A DNA stretch of 64,000 bases from Isoalcanivorax pacificus W11-5 (GCF_000299335.2 NZ_CP004387.1:2232001-2296000), one strand, 5' to 3'; counted from the first letter of the stretch, positions 21,387 to 30,700 are shown. A program made the numbers and translations. The notes: generated from the letters alone by a model not told the origin.

Positions 21387-22405
21387 CAAAGCTCCTCTGC
21401 ATCACGGCACAGGGACGCCGCCACCGTCGCGGCCTGTGCCTTGAGTGCCGCCGGCATCGGGGCAGTGGGCCGGGCACGCAGCCCGCTGGCAGGCACGCGC
21501 ACGCGGTCTTCTGCGTAGGCGGTGACCGCCTCCACCACCTGAGCGGCAGCATGTCGGTCGTTGCAGACCAGCACCATATCGCAGCCGGCAGAGAGTGCCG
21601 CATGGGTCCGCGCAGCATAATCGCCGGTGGCGGCAGCCCCCTGCATGGTGAGGTCGTCACTGAAAATCACACCACGGAAGCCCAGTTCCCCGCGCAGCAC
21701 CTGTTGCAGCCAGAACGGCGAAAAGCCGGCCGGCTCCGGCGCCACCGCCGGATACACCACATGCGCCGGCATGATACCGGCCAGCCTGGGTGCCAGTGCG
21801 GCGAACGGTTTCAGGTCGGCAGCGCGGATCGTGTCCAGGTCACGCTCATCGCGCGGCAGTTCCAGGTGTGAATCGGCCGTCACAAAGCCATGGCCGGGAA
21901 AATGCTTGCCGGTGGCCGCCATGCCCGCCTCGGCCATGCCGTCGATCCAGGCGGTGGCCAGTGTGGTCAGGGTGCCGGCATCCGAATGGAAACTCCGGTC
22001 ACCGATCACGCTGCTGACGCCGTAATCCAGATCCAGCACCGGCGCGAAACTGATGTCCACGTCGCAGCACACCAGTTCATCCGCCATCAGCCGGCCCAGC
22101 AAGCGTGCCTCGGCCAGCGCCGCGTCCGGGGCTGTTTCATAGCGACGGCCCAGCGCCGCCATTGGCGGCAGGCGGACAAAATCACGCCGGAAGCGCTGCA
22201 CCCGGCCGCCCTCCTGATCCACCGCGATCAGTATGTCCGGCCGCACGGCGCGAATCGACGCCGTCAGCGCACGCAACTGCTCGCGGTCTTCAAAATTGCG
22301 TGCAAACAGGATCAGCCCGCCCACTGCCGGGTGCGCCAGCCACTCGCGATCCGAGGCATCCAGCGCGGTACCGGCAATATCAAGCATCACAACGGGAGCG
22401 GTCAT
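21386..22405 (-). CDS. nagZ: Beta-N-acetylhexosaminidase
   Basis: NagZ removes GlcNAc from anhydro-muropeptides during cytoplasmic peptidoglycan recycling. The 339-residue protein has AVDQEGGRVQRFR, the catalytic His loop KHFPGHG and the nucleophile Asp in FSDDLTMQG. It lacks a signal peptide, as expected. It is the first gene of a minus-strand run with one- to four-base overlaps through mscS and hpt. Confidence 0.95.
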   Translation of the reverse strand: MTAPVVMLDIAGTALDASDREWLAHPAVGGLILFARNFEDREQLRALTASIRAVRPDILIAVDQEGGRVQRFRRDFVRLPPMAALGRRYETAPDAALAEARLLGRLMADELVCCDVDISFAPVLDLDYGVSSVIGDRSFHSDAGTLTTLATAWIDGMAEAGMAATGKHFPGHGFVTADSHLELPRDERDLDTIRAADLKPFAALAPRLAGIMPAHVVYPAVAPEPAGFSPFWLQQVLRGELGFRGVIFSDDLTMQGAAATGDYAARTHAALSAGCDMVLVCNDRHAAAQVVEAVTAYAEDRVRVPASGLRARPTAPMPAALKAQAATVAASLCRDAEEL

Positions 22406-22450
22406 GGGGCTTCCTGAACGTTGACACGGGAAAGGACGACCGGCACGCGG

Positions 22451-22924
22451 TCACTCAAGTACAACCGGGCAGCCTGCAGGCACCCGGTCAAACAGATCCA
22501 GCACATCCTGGTTACGCATGCGCACACAGCCGTGCGAACGCGGCAAGCCCATCGGCTCGGTATCCGGCGTGCCGTGAATATAAATGAAGCGCCGCATGGA
22601 ATCCACGCGGCCCAGCCGGTTGACGCCCGGCTCACAGCCGGACAGCCACAGGATACGGGTGAGAATCCAGTCGCGTTGCGGATGTTCCGCAGCAAGTGCC
22701 GGCGTCCAGATCTCGCCCGTCGGCCGGCGGCCGATAAACACCGCGTTCAGCGGCGCGCCGTCGCCAATGCGGGCACGCACGATATGTCGGCCACGCGGAG
22801 TGCATCCGCTACCCTGCTGTTCGCCCGGCCCGTTGGCTGCCGTCGACACCGGATACTCGTGCACGCGCCCGCGGGTGTCCCGGAACGTCAGCAATTGCTC
22901 GGCAAAGGAAATGTGGATCAGCAT
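22451..22924 (-). CDS. Signal-less YkuD (L,D-transpeptidase-fold) protein
   Basis: This 157-residue protein has the YkuD active-site motif SHGCVRM with Cys133, preceded by IYIHGTP carrying the conserved His. Unlike ordinary L,D-transpeptidases it starts directly with the fold and has no signal peptide or membrane helix. It sits 45 bp upstream of nagZ on the same strand. A cytoplasmic role on recycled muropeptides, for example L,D-carboxypeptidase activity, is therefore conceivable; that is inference. A missed upstream signal peptide is unlikely because the ATG at 22924 lies only 32 bp from the psrA stop. Confidence 0.85.
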   Translation of the reverse strand: MLIHISFAEQLLTFRDTRGRVHEYPVSTAANGPGEQQGSGCTPRGRHIVRARIGDGAPLNAVFIGRRPTGEIWTPALAAEHPQRDWILTRILWLSGCEPGVNRLGRVDSMRRFIYIHGTPDTEPMGLPRSHGCVRMRNQDVLDLFDRVPAGCPVVLE

Positions 22925-22956
22925 ACCGGTATCAAGTAGACAGCCTGCGGCGCTGA

Positions 22957-23601
22957 TCAGGATGCGGCATTGTCAGCGCGAATGCCACCCACGATAAACG
23001 GCAGCAGGCGCTGGTTTACATCTGCCACGGACAGCTCCTCGCCGAAATCGCTCTTGCAGATCGCGCGCAGCGAATCCATACCCGACATCGCAAACACGGT
23101 GGCGCCCAGCCCGAAGTGTACCCGCCAGAACAGCTCCATCGGCGGCACATCCGGCGCGGCCGCGTTGAGCAGGCGCAGGAAGCGTTTGAAGACCGCGCCG
23201 TAATGTTCGCGCAGGTATTTGCGCAGATGCCCCTGGGCCTGGGTGTAGGCGAGGCCGCACAGGCGGAAGAACAGCGCCACCCGGTGCGGGTTTTGCGCCT
23301 GGGACGTGAGGGCGATGCCCGACACCAGCATCAGCAGTTGATCCAGCGTCAGCGGCGTATCGTCCGCATCACCCAGCCGGTCCAGCTCCGCGCCCAGTGC
23401 GGTGCAGAATGGTGCCAGGAAACGTTCGAACACGGCCTGTATCAGCGCTTCCTTGGAACCGAAGTGATAGTTGACCGCCGCCAGATTGACGCCGGCCTTG
23501 CTGGTAATGGCCCGCAGGCTGGTTTCGGCAAACCCTTTCTGTGCGAACAGCACCTCGGCCGTATCGAGGATGCGTTCAACCGTACCCGCCTGCACTGCCA
23601 T
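22957..23601 (-). CDS. psrA: TetR-family fatty-acid-responsive regulator PsrA
   Basis: This 214-residue protein has a TetR helix-turn-helix (TSLRAITSKAGVNLAAVNYHFGSKEALIQAVF) at about residues 25-56 and a long ligand domain. Both sequence and location, close to nagZ, topA and lexA, match Pseudomonas PsrA. PsrA binds long-chain fatty acids, represses beta-oxidation genes and activates rpoS. The start ATG 23601 gives the usual N-terminus. Two copies of the PsrA-type operator lie 30-55 bp upstream, implying autorepression. Confidence 0.88.
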   Translation of the reverse strand: MAVQAGTVERILDTAEVLFAQKGFAETSLRAITSKAGVNLAAVNYHFGSKEALIQAVFERFLAPFCTALGAELDRLGDADDTPLTLDQLLMLVSGIALTSQAQNPHRVALFFRLCGLAYTQAQGHLRKYLREHYGAVFKRFLRLLNAAAPDVPPMELFWRVHFGLGATVFAMSGMDSLRAICKSDFGEELSVADVNQRLLPFIVGGIRADNAAS

Positions 23602-23630
23602 GAAGGAAATCTCCGCCGGTCCTGCCAACA

Positions 23631-23656
23631 AAACACACGTTTGAAACATATGTTTG
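23631..23656. promoter_or_regulatory. Tandem PsrA-type operators
   Basis: Two AAAC-N4-GTTT palindromes lie in tandem: AAACACACGTTT (23631-23642) and AAACATATGTTT (23644-23655). The second has flanking G on both sides, exactly the published pattern (G/C)AAAC-N4-GTTT(G/C). They sit just upstream of psrA and also in front of nothing else on the plus strand, so autoregulation is the simplest reading. Confidence 0.75.
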
Positions 23657-23698
23657 CGTGGCCACACTGTCAAGGCGAGTGCCGCCGTGGCAGCCCGG

Positions 23699-24370
23699 TC
23701 AGTCGTTGTCGGGCAGGTTGTCGCGCCGGTCGTCCGGCTGCTTGCGGTAGGAGCGCACTACAGTGCGGAACGCCTGATCGACGGAATCAGTGACCTGGAT
23801 CAGCTTCATGTCAGCCGGGCCGATACAGCCCTCCTCCAGCATCCGCTGGCCGAGCCAGTCCACCAGACCGGACCAGTAGGACTCACCGAACAGGACAATG
23901 GGGAACGAAGCAATCTTGCCAGTCTGCACCAGCGTCAACGCCTCGAACAACTCGTCCATGGTGCCGAAACCGCCGGGGAATACCACGAAACCCACGGCAT
24001 GCTTGACGAACATCAGCTTGCGCACGAAGAAGTAGCGGAAATTGATGCTCAGGTCCTGGTAGCGGTTGGCGCTTTCCTCAAACGGCAGGCTGATGTTCAG
24101 ACCGATGGAACAGGCACCCTTGCCATGCGCACCCCGGTTGGCGCCCTCCATGATGCCGGGGCCACCGCCGGTCAGCACATTCAGGCCGGCCTCGGAAAAT
24201 TTCGCGGCCAGCTCTTCTGCTTTCTTGTAGTAGTCCGATTGCTCACCCAGCCGCGCGCTGCCGAAGATCGTCACCGACGGGCCAATCGTGGCCAGCTTGT
24301 CGATGCCGTCCACCAGCTCCGCCTGGATACGCAATATGCGCCAGGCTTCCCTTATCCGTACTGCATCCAT
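23699..24370 (-). CDS. LOG-family (TIGR00730) Rossmann-fold protein
   Basis: This 223-residue protein has the two family motifs GGGPGIMEGANRGAH and PGGFGTMDELFE. Members act as nucleotide 5'-monophosphate phosphoribohydrolases (plant LOG releases cytokinins; bacterial PpnN splits purine nucleotides). The longer N-terminal region here resembles the bacterial group with an FGSARLGEQSDYY segment. It lies between psrA and the DUF6586-like gene; the real substrate is not known. Confidence 0.85.
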   Translation of the reverse strand: MDAVRIREAWRILRIQAELVDGIDKLATIGPSVTIFGSARLGEQSDYYKKAEELAAKFSEAGLNVLTGGGPGIMEGANRGAHGKGACSIGLNISLPFEESANRYQDLSINFRYFFVRKLMFVKHAVGFVVFPGGFGTMDELFEALTLVQTGKIASFPIVLFGESYWSGLVDWLGQRMLEEGCIGPADMKLIQVTDSVDQAFRTVVRSYRKQPDDRRDNLPDND

Positions 24371-24416
24371 GTCCTGTCCTCAACACGGCGGGCCTCGCCG
24401 GAATACCGCTGTCGTG

Positions 24417-24950
24417 TCACCACTCCTGCGCATAGGGGGCGCAGTCTTCCAGCAGGGTGCCGACACGATCGAGCATGGCCGTGAGACGCTGCAGATCGCC
24501 ATCTTCCAGCACTGCATAAGGGTCTTCCGCCGCCACGGCCAGCAGATTGGTCTCGTTACGCGGCGACGGTCGGCGCGCCAGGCCAGCGGCACCAAACAAC
24601 GCCATCATTTCCTGGTCCAGCCAGCAGATCAGGTCCGCCCGATCACGCCGTGCGCGCGCCACCAGCGCCATCTCCGGCGCCTCGACACCCGCGTCGGCAA
24701 AGGCCTGCTCCAGCGTCGCCAGTGACACCCGGCTGGCGTAATCGGGCACCTGATAACTTTTCGCGGCCTGGCGCACCAGCCCCACCAGGACACTGTAACC
24801 GTGACTGACTACCGCACCGCGCAGCGCCAGCAGGCGGCCGCGTGCGGCGCCCAGCTCGCGCTGCTGTTGCAGCAGCCGCAGCATGTCCTGCGCGAAGAAC
24901 AGCCGCTCGCGCAGTCCGCTGGTTTCACTGTCCCGTACCATGCGCGACAT
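24417..24950 (-). CDS. DUF6586-like hypothetical protein
   Basis: This 177-residue, mostly alpha-helical protein begins with a glutamine- and leucine-rich helix (RERLFFAQDMLRLLQQQREL). It has no signal peptide or membrane segment. It starts 3 bp after the topA stop and is surely cotranscribed. A gene of similar size occupies the same place downstream of topA in pseudomonads and has been called DUF6586; I assign it from memory of that context. Function is unknown. Confidence 0.65.
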   Translation of the reverse strand: MSRMVRDSETSGLRERLFFAQDMLRLLQQQRELGAARGRLLALRGAVVSHGYSVLVGLVRQAAKSYQVPDYASRVSLATLEQAFADAGVEAPEMALVARARRDRADLICWLDQEMMALFGAAGLARRPSPRNETNLLAVAAEDPYAVLEDGDLQRLTAMLDRVGTLLEDCAPYAQEW

Positions 24951-24953
24951 GCG

Positions 24954-27704
24954 TCAGTCCTTCTTCGCCGCAGCTTTCTTTTTCGCCGGGGCCTTTTTCT
25001 TCACCGTCGACTTTTTGGCTGCCGCCTTTTTCTTCGCCGCCGGTTTTTTCGCCGCGGCGGCTTTTTCGTCGATCACCCAGGCGCCATCGCGATAGAACGC
25101 CGACCAGCCAGTGGGCTTGCCATCCACCTCGGTCATCACGTACTGCTCGCGGGTCTTGCGGCTGAAACGCAGCACCGCCTTGTTGCCCTGGCTGTCGGTG
25201 GCCGGCGCATCGGCGAGATAACGATGCTTCGGATCAAGCTGTTCTTTCACCGACTGGACTTCCTCCACCAGCGGTGCACGCGTCTCGCGGTTGCGCGGGA
25301 ACTGGCTGGCTGCCAGGAACAAACCGGACGCCCCATCGCGCAGCAGGTAATAGTCGTCCACTTTTTCGCACTTCAGGTGCTTCATCGGGATCGGGTCAGC
25401 ACGCGGTGGCGCCGGCTCCCCGTTACGCAGCAGTTTGCGGGTGTTACCGCATGCCTCGTTGGTGCACTTGAAGAACTTTCCGAAGCGGCCCGTGCGCAGT
25501 TGCATTTCACTGCCGCACTTTTCGCACTCCAGCACCGGGCCGTCGTAGCCCTTGATGCGGAACTCGCCCTGCTCCACCAGGTAACCGGCGCAGTCAGGAT
25601 TGTTGCCACAGATGTGCAGCTTGCGTTTTTCGTCCAGCAGATAACTGTCCATGGCCGTGCCACAGATCGGGCAACGCTTCTTGCGCCGCTGCTCCAGCGC
25701 CTCGGCTTCGTCGTCATCGGCGCTGACGGCTTCCTCGCCCGGCAGCAGATTCAGCGTCGCGGTGCAGCGCTCCTTCGGCGGCAGGCTGTAGCCGGAGCAA
25801 CCGAGGAACACGCCGGTGGAGCCGGTGCGAATCTGCATCGGCCGGCCGCAGGTCGGACAGGCAATGTCGGTGTCCGTGGGCAGGTTGGCACGCATGCCAC
25901 CCTGCGCCTGCTTGCCGGCACCGTCGCCCTGGGCCGCTTCCAGTTTGGCACTGAAATCGGCATAGAACTCATCCAGCACGTCGCGCCATTTCAGGTCACC
26001 GGAGGCGATGCGGTCGAGCGTTTCCTCCATGCGTGCGGTGAAGCCGTAGTCCAGCAGATTGGGGAAATTCTCCACCAGACGGTCGGTGACGATATCGCCC
26101 ATTTTTTCTGCGTAGAAGCGGCGGTTCTGCTGCCGCACATAACCGCGTTCCTGAATGGTCGAAATGATCGCCGCGTACGTGGACGGCCGGCCGATGCCGC
26201 GCTTCTCCAGTTCTTTCACCAGGCTGGCCTCGGTATAGCGTGCCGGCGGCTTGGTGAAGTGCTGGGTGGTGTCGATGCGGGTAATGTTCAGCAGATCGCC
26301 ACGTTCCAGCGCCGGCAGGACCACGTCTTCCTGGCCCTTGTTGCGCGCCATCGGCGGCAGCATGCGGGTCCAGCCATCGAACTTGAGGATACGGCCCTTG
26401 GCTTTCAGCTCGTAATCGCCGTGCGTGGCCGTGATGGTGCTGCTGAGGTATTCCGCCGGCGGCATCTGGCAGGCGATGAACTGGTTGCGGATCAGTTCGT
26501 ACAGGCGCCGCGCATCGCGCTCCATGTCGCTGAGTGAATCCGGCGTGCGGCCCACTTCCGACGGGCGGATCGCCTCGTGCGCTTCCTGCGCGCCATCACG
26601 GCTGGAGTAGCTGATCGGCGCTTCCGGCAGGTAGCGCTCACCCAGCTCGGCCTTGATCCAGTCACGGCACGCCGCCACGGCATCGGCAGAGAGGTTGGTG
26701 GAATCGGTCCGCATATAGGAGATATGACCGGCTTCGTACAGACGCTGCGCCATGGTCATGGTTTTCTTCACACTGAAGCCCAGGCGCGTACTGGCCGCCT
26801 GTTGCAGTGTGGAGGTAATAAACGGCGCCGACGGTTTGGAACGGGTCGGGCGGTCTTCGCGCGCCACCACTTCCAGCTTGCCGGCATCGCGCAGTGCCTT
26901 TTCGTGACGCCGCGCATCGGTTTCGTTGTTCGGGCGGAAATGCTCGCCGGCGTAACGCGCCAGCTCCAGTCGCACCTGCTCGCCTTTCGGTGCTTTCGTG
27001 TCGGTATGCAGTTCCCAGTATTCTTCCGGCTGGAAGGCGCGGATTTCACGCTCGCGCTCGACCACCAGCTCCACGGCCACCGACTGCACCCGGCCGGCGG
27101 ACAGGCCCCGGGCAATCTTGTCCCACAGCAGCGGTGACACCATGAAGCCCACCACCCGGTCGAGGAAGCGGCGCGCCTGCTGTGCTTCCACGCGCGGCAT
27201 GTCCAGCTTGCCGGGTTGCTTGAAGGCTTCCTGAATGGCCTTGCGGGTAATTTCGTTGAACACCACGCGATCAAACCGCGTGTCGTCACCACCGATCACC
27301 TCGCGCAGGTGCCAGGCAATGGCTTCCCCCTCCCGATCCAAGTCGGTGGCGAGATAGATGCGGTCGGCTTTTGCCGCCAGACGCTTGAGCTCGTCGATCA
27401 CCTTTTCCTTGCCAGGCAGGATCTCGTACTGCGCCGCCCATTGCCGCTCCGGGTCGACACCCATACGGTTGATCAACTGGTCACGGGCCTTCTTTTTCTT
27501 GTAGCGCTCGCGCTCCTCTGGCGGCAGCGAGCGGGTGTAGGCCGCCTCTTTGGCCCGCTCACTGGGGCTGCTCTTGGCGCCGCCACTCACCGGCAGGTCA
27601 CGCACGTGGCCCACGCTGGACTTGACGATGAAATCGTCGCCCAGATAGCGGTTAATGGTCTTCGCCTTGGCCGGCGACTCAACAATCACAAGCGATTTGG
27701 CCAT
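24954..27704 (-). CDS. topA: DNA topoisomerase I
   Basis: This type IA topoisomerase relaxes negative supercoils. The 916-residue protein opens with the Toprim motif [12 protein letters not shown] and has the DxDxE site [10 protein letters not shown]. The active-site tyrosine is in SYMRTDS, and three C-terminal C4 zinc ribbons start at CPTCGRP, CPICGTA and CEKCGSE. It ends in an unusually long Lys/Ala-rich tail (last ~30 residues, repeated AAKK and PAKKK), reminiscent of histone H1-like tails. It is about 50 residues longer than E. coli TopA, mostly because of this tail. Confidence 0.97.
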   Translation of the reverse strand: MAKSLVIVESPAKAKTINRYLGDDFIVKSSVGHVRDLPVSGGAKSSPSERAKEAAYTRSLPPEERERYKKKKARDQLINRMGVDPERQWAAQYEILPGKEKVIDELKRLAAKADRIYLATDLDREGEAIAWHLREVIGGDDTRFDRVVFNEITRKAIQEAFKQPGKLDMPRVEAQQARRFLDRVVGFMVSPLLWDKIARGLSAGRVQSVAVELVVEREREIRAFQPEEYWELHTDTKAPKGEQVRLELARYAGEHFRPNNETDARRHEKALRDAGKLEVVAREDRPTRSKPSAPFITSTLQQAASTRLGFSVKKTMTMAQRLYEAGHISYMRTDSTNLSADAVAACRDWIKAELGERYLPEAPISYSSRDGAQEAHEAIRPSEVGRTPDSLSDMERDARRLYELIRNQFIACQMPPAEYLSSTITATHGDYELKAKGRILKFDGWTRMLPPMARNKGQEDVVLPALERGDLLNITRIDTTQHFTKPPARYTEASLVKELEKRGIGRPSTYAAIISTIQERGYVRQQNRRFYAEKMGDIVTDRLVENFPNLLDYGFTARMEETLDRIASGDLKWRDVLDEFYADFSAKLEAAQGDGAGKQAQGGMRANLPTDTDIACPTCGRPMQIRTGSTGVFLGCSGYSLPPKERCTATLNLLPGEEAVSADDDEAEALEQRRKKRCPICGTAMDSYLLDEKRKLHICGNNPDCAGYLVEQGEFRIKGYDGPVLECEKCGSEMQLRTGRFGKFFKCTNEACGNTRKLLRNGEPAPPRADPIPMKHLKCEKVDDYYLLRDGASGLFLAASQFPRNRETRAPLVEEVQSVKEQLDPKHRYLADAPATDSQGNKAVLRFSRKTREQYVMTEVDGKPTGWSAFYRDGAWVIDEKAAAAKKPAAKKKAAAKKSTVKKKAPAKKKAAAKKD

Positions 27705-28046
27705 CAGTTTTCTGCACTCAGCTCTCGGTTATGCGCCCGGTATTTGCCCTGGCGCGACCCGCCGGCTCCTGTCCGGCGGCCGCCTATTTACGCAAGCGGC
27801 CACCGCCGAGGTCAAGGCGAGCCTGTCCAGGCACCACCTCGCCAGCACCTGCCGGGCAGCCTTTGCGGCCCCGCCACGGCCGATGCCGCGTGCTCTCGCG
27901 GCTGCTTTATACCACCGCAGCCACCCCGGACGGCAAGCTTCCGTGGATGTGGACAGGCGGAATCGTTCACTGAGATGATGGCGGAGCCGATGAAAACGTC
28001 GTGGAGACAGGCCTGATGCCGGGCAAAGGCCGGCGGGAGACATCAG
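27705..28046. other. Intergenic region between divergent topA and uspA
   Basis: The 342-bp stretch is GC-rich and holds the promoters of topA (minus) and uspA (plus), but no clear -10/-35 pair stands out. A GGCGGGAG ribosome site for uspA lies at its right end. No RNA gene or repeat is seen. Confidence 0.5.
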
Positions 28047-28487
28047 ATGAGTGAGAGTTACCGGGATGTACTGGTCGCCATCGATGGCAGCGAGGAATCG
28101 CGGCATATCCTGACCCGCGCACTCTCCATCGCCTGCACCGGCGGCGGCCGTCTGCACCTGCTGCACGTGATCGAGCCGCTGGCGCTGGCGTATGGCGCCG
28201 ACGTGCCGATGGACGTCACCGAACTGCAAAGCAGCCTGATGGACCAGGCACGGGAGAACGTGAACCGCTATGCGACCGAATTCTCCATTCCCCCGGACAG
28301 GGTCCATGTGGAACTCGGGTCCATCGAAAAGACCATTCAGGAAAAGGCCGATGTGCTGTGCGCCGACCTGATCGTGATCGGCAGCCACACCCGCAGCGGC
28401 CTGGCCCTGCTGCTCGGCTCCACCGCCCGAGGCGTGGTGCCCGGTGCGCACTGTGATGTCCTGGCGGTGAAAATCCGGCGCAGCTGA
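28047..28487 (+). CDS. Universal stress protein (UspA family)
   Basis: This 146-residue single-domain Usp begins with VLVAIDGSEESRHIL. It ends with the ATP-binding loop GSHTRSGLALLLGSTARGVV followed by CDVLAVKI, so it belongs to the nucleotide-binding Usp class. Its role in starvation or redox stress is inferred from the family. It converges on a cNMP-binding gene, with 31 bp between the stops. Confidence 0.9.
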   Translation: MSESYRDVLVAIDGSEESRHILTRALSIACTGGGRLHLLHVIEPLALAYGADVPMDVTELQSSLMDQARENVNRYATEFSIPPDRVHVELGSIEKTIQEKADVLCADLIVIGSHTRSGLALLLGSTARGVVPGAHCDVLAVKIRRS

Positions 28488-28518
28488 GGCCAGCCTGTTG
28501 CAGCGCGTCCGGCCCGGC

Positions 28519-29181
28519 CTACCCCAGCGCGCCGGTCGATGCCGGCGTACCGTTCCAGCGGCACAGCAGATCGGCCAGTATGTGCGCCTGCTGATGCAGC
28601 GCCACCAGTTCCGCCTGCGATCCCCGTTCGCCGCTGAAGACCGGCACCTTGCGCAGCAGCGACACCACCTCGTGGTGAGGCTCCTGCATGCGGTTCACTT
28701 CCAGCGTCCAGCGGATGTTGTGCACCACCATGTGATAGAAGGCCAGCTTGGTCGGCAGCGTGAACACGGAAAAATCCGTGATGTTGCTGAAGAAGACAAA
28801 ATCGATCCGCGCCAGCACCGCTTCGCGTGTCGCCGCATCGACACAGATCGTTGCAGTGCGCGGCGTATCACGCAGCATCGACAAGGTGCCGAACACTTCG
28901 CCGGGAGAAATATGATTGAGCACTTTCGGCGCTGTGCCCGGCCCGGGCGATGCGTCGGCGAGCACCGCAAGCTGGCCACGCAACAGAAAGTACAGGCCGC
29001 TGTCGCTGCCCCCCTGGCGAATCACCACATCGCCGCTGCCCGCCTCGAGCAATTCGCAACGTTCCAGCAGCACATCGAACTGGGCCGCATCCTGCCGCAG
29101 TATTTCATTGAAGAACGGCACGCCAGACACCAGACGCCGGATGCGATCCGGCGTGTAGATGGCACGTTCCACTGCTTTCAT
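28519..29181 (-). CDS. Cyclic nucleotide-binding domain protein
   Basis: This 220-residue protein has a central cNMP-binding fold (about 30-140). GDVVIRQGGSDSGLYFLLRGQLAVL is followed by the phosphate-binding cassette region GEVFGTLSMLRDTPRTATI. The Arg typical of cAMP binding lies near PRTATI. No DNA-binding helix-turn-helix follows; the C-terminal part is helical and unrecognised. The frame is open 63 codons further upstream, but ATG 29181 is preferred because upstream composition is odd. A second cNMP-domain gene lies at 47-48 kb. Confidence 0.7.
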   Translation of the reverse strand: MKAVERAIYTPDRIRRLVSGVPFFNEILRQDAAQFDVLLERCELLEAGSGDVVIRQGGSDSGLYFLLRGQLAVLADASPGPGTAPKVLNHISPGEVFGTLSMLRDTPRTATICVDAATREAVLARIDFVFFSNITDFSVFTLPTKLAFYHMVVHNIRWTLEVNRMQEPHHEVVSLLRKVPVFSGERGSQAELVALHQQAHILADLLCRWNGTPASTGALG

Positions 29182-29572
29182 TACCACTGTGTTCAACCCC
29201 CCCGGGTTTTCAGGACCGCCACCTGACCAAGTGACGGCAATCACCGCTGGCACACCACGCTGTTCCGCCACAACCCCAATGCGTCGCACAGCCGGCATGC
29301 TGCGTACATCACAGATCACTCTGCGAACCGGATCACACTGCCCCGCCCCACGTGGCGTGGCCCGGCGCAATCTTTATAAGCTAACCCGTTGATTAGGATT
29401 ACTTATATCGGAGCCGGCCGGAATCACAGCGAGACATTCGTACACGCGTGCACACCCGACAAGTCTGCCACTGATCCGGGGGCAAATCCTATGACCTGCG
29501 GCAGGCCTGTTCAACGCCATCCATCCTCTCCTGATGACCGGTGCGTTCCGCCTCGGGGCTGATCAAAAGGCA
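29182..29572. other. Divergent intergenic region before lexA
   Basis: Between the cNMP gene and lexA lie about 390 bases without a supported gene. The middle part around 29370-29410 is AT-rich (ATCTTTATAAGC and ACTTATATC) and could hold the cNMP-gene promoter. The right end holds the SOS boxes listed separately. Confidence 0.4.
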
Positions 29573-29588
29573 CTGTTCATTTCGACAG
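29573..29588. promoter_or_regulatory. LexA (SOS) box 1
   Basis: CTGTTCATTTCGACAG is a CTG-N10-CAG site, extended to ACTG...CAGT, matching the gammaproteobacterial LexA consensus. It lies about 40 bp before the lexA ATG. Confidence 0.85.
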
Positions 29589-29591
29589 TGG

Positions 29592-29607
29592 CTGTGCTAG
29601 CATCCAG
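29592..29607. promoter_or_regulatory. LexA (SOS) box 2
   Basis: CTGTGCTAGCATCCAG is a second CTG-N10-CAG site, 19 bp after the first (start to start) and 21 bp before the lexA ATG. Paired boxes at lexA are also known in E. coli and give tight autoregulation. It overlaps a possible extended -10 (TGCTAGCAT). Confidence 0.8.
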
Positions 29608-29628
29608 TCAACGCATGAGGACAGGCTT

Positions 29629-30237
29629 ATGAGCGAGAAGCTTACAGTTCGTCAGCAACAGGTACTCGACTGCATCCGTCAGTTCCAGAACGACACCGGC
29701 ATGGCACCGACCCGGGCCGAGCTGGCCGAGCTGATGGGGTTCCAGTCCAAGAACGCCGCATCGGACCACCTGCGTGCACTGGAGCGCAAGGGCTGTGTCC
29801 GGCTGCACAATGATCGCTCGCGCGGCATCCAGCTGCTGAACGCCGCCCTGTGGCCGGATGATGAACTGCCGGTGATCGGCCGCGTCGCCGCCGGGGTGCC
29901 GATCGAGGCAGTGGAAAACGTCGAACGCAGCGTGCCGGTACCGCAGGGCCTGTTCCGGCAGCGCCCCACCTATCTGCTGCGCGTCCAGGGCGACAGCATG
30001 AAGGATGCCGGCATTTTTGACGGTGACCTGATTGCCGTGCGCAAGACCAGCGTCGCCCGGTCTGGCCAGATCGTGGTCGCCCGGCTGGACGACGACGTGA
30101 CCGTGAAAACCCTCAAGCTGAGCCCGCAGGGCGCCACCCTGATGCCCGCCAACGAGGACTACACGCCGATTCGTGTGTCACCGGATCAACTGGTCATCGA
30201 GGGCGTGTTCGTCGGCCTGATCCGCGATGCGGTGTAA
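29629..30237 (+). CDS. lexA: SOS repressor LexA
   Basis: LexA represses DNA-damage genes and self-cleaves on RecA activation. The 202-residue protein has an N-terminal winged HTH (APTRAELAELMGFQSKNAASDHLRALERKG). The Ala88-Gly89 cleavage bond lies in RVAAGVP, and the catalytic dyad is Ser123 (GDSM) and Lys160 (VTVKTL). Two SOS boxes precede it. Its 3' end overlaps the DUF1499 gene by 11 bases, so the downstream genes are likely part of the LexA-controlled transcript. Confidence 0.97.
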   Translation: MSEKLTVRQQQVLDCIRQFQNDTGMAPTRAELAELMGFQSKNAASDHLRALERKGCVRLHNDRSRGIQLLNAALWPDDELPVIGRVAAGVPIEAVENVERSVPVPQGLFRQRPTYLLRVQGDSMKDAGIFDGDLIAVRKTSVARSGQIVVARLDDDVTVKTLKLSPQGATLMPANEDYTPIRVSPDQLVIEGVFVGLIRDAV

Positions 30238-30700
30238 GGCACGGCTGGCTGTCCTTCTGCTCTGCACGGCCTCGTTAGCGAAGGCCGTGGCAGAGCCGCT
30301 GCTCCCACCCTGCCCTGAGTCCCCCAATTGTGTGTCCAGCCTCGCCGACAATGCGCGGCATGCTGTGCCTGCCCTGCAGGCCGGCGACACCATGGAAAGC
30401 GCCAGAACAGCACTGGTCACCATGCTGGACAACCTGCCCCGCGTCACCTGGACACAGCCGGATGAACGCAGGCTGCACGCGACATTCACGACCCGCCTGC
30501 TGCGCTTTACCGATGACGTGGACTTTTATCTGCACGACGATGGCCGGGTTGAGGTACGCTCGGCCTCGCGTGTGGGATATTACGACTTCGGCACCAATCG
30601 ACGCCGGGTCGATACTCTGCGTGACACCCTGCGTGATACCCTGCGTGACGCCCTGCACGACGCCCTGCACACACAGACCGGACCCACACACGCCCCATGA
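30227..30700 (+). CDS. DUF1499 family exported protein
   Basis: This 157-residue protein has a signal peptide (cleavage near AVAEP). It shows the DUF1499 elements SPNCVSS, VDFYLHDDG and VRSASRVGYYDFGTNRRRVD. The C-terminus ends in a low-complexity tail of repeated four-residue units (TLRD, TLRD, ALHD), encoded by a 12-bp tandem repeat. It overlaps lexA by 11 bp and tatD by 4 bp (ATGA). In Pseudomonas this position after lexA holds the division inhibitor sulA; this protein is unrelated to SulA. Function unknown. Confidence 0.8.
   Translation: MRCKARLAVLLLCTASLAKAVAEPLLPPCPESPNCVSSLADNARHAVPALQAGDTMESARTALVTMLDNLPRVTWTQPDERRLHATFTTRLLRFTDDVDFYLHDDGRVEVRSASRVGYYDFGTNRRRVDTLRDTLRDTLRDALHDALHTQTGPTHAP
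30611..30670 (+). repeat. 12-bp tandem repeat, five units, in the DUF1499 gene
   Basis: Five consecutive 12-bp units of the form GAYRCYCTGCRY run in frame at the 3' end of the gene. Each encodes four residues (DTLR or DALH), so the unit count can change without a frameshift. Confidence 0.85.

Noticed and set aside
30227-30700. SulA division inhibitor after lexA
   Set aside because: The protein has a signal peptide and DUF1499 motifs and no similarity to SulA.
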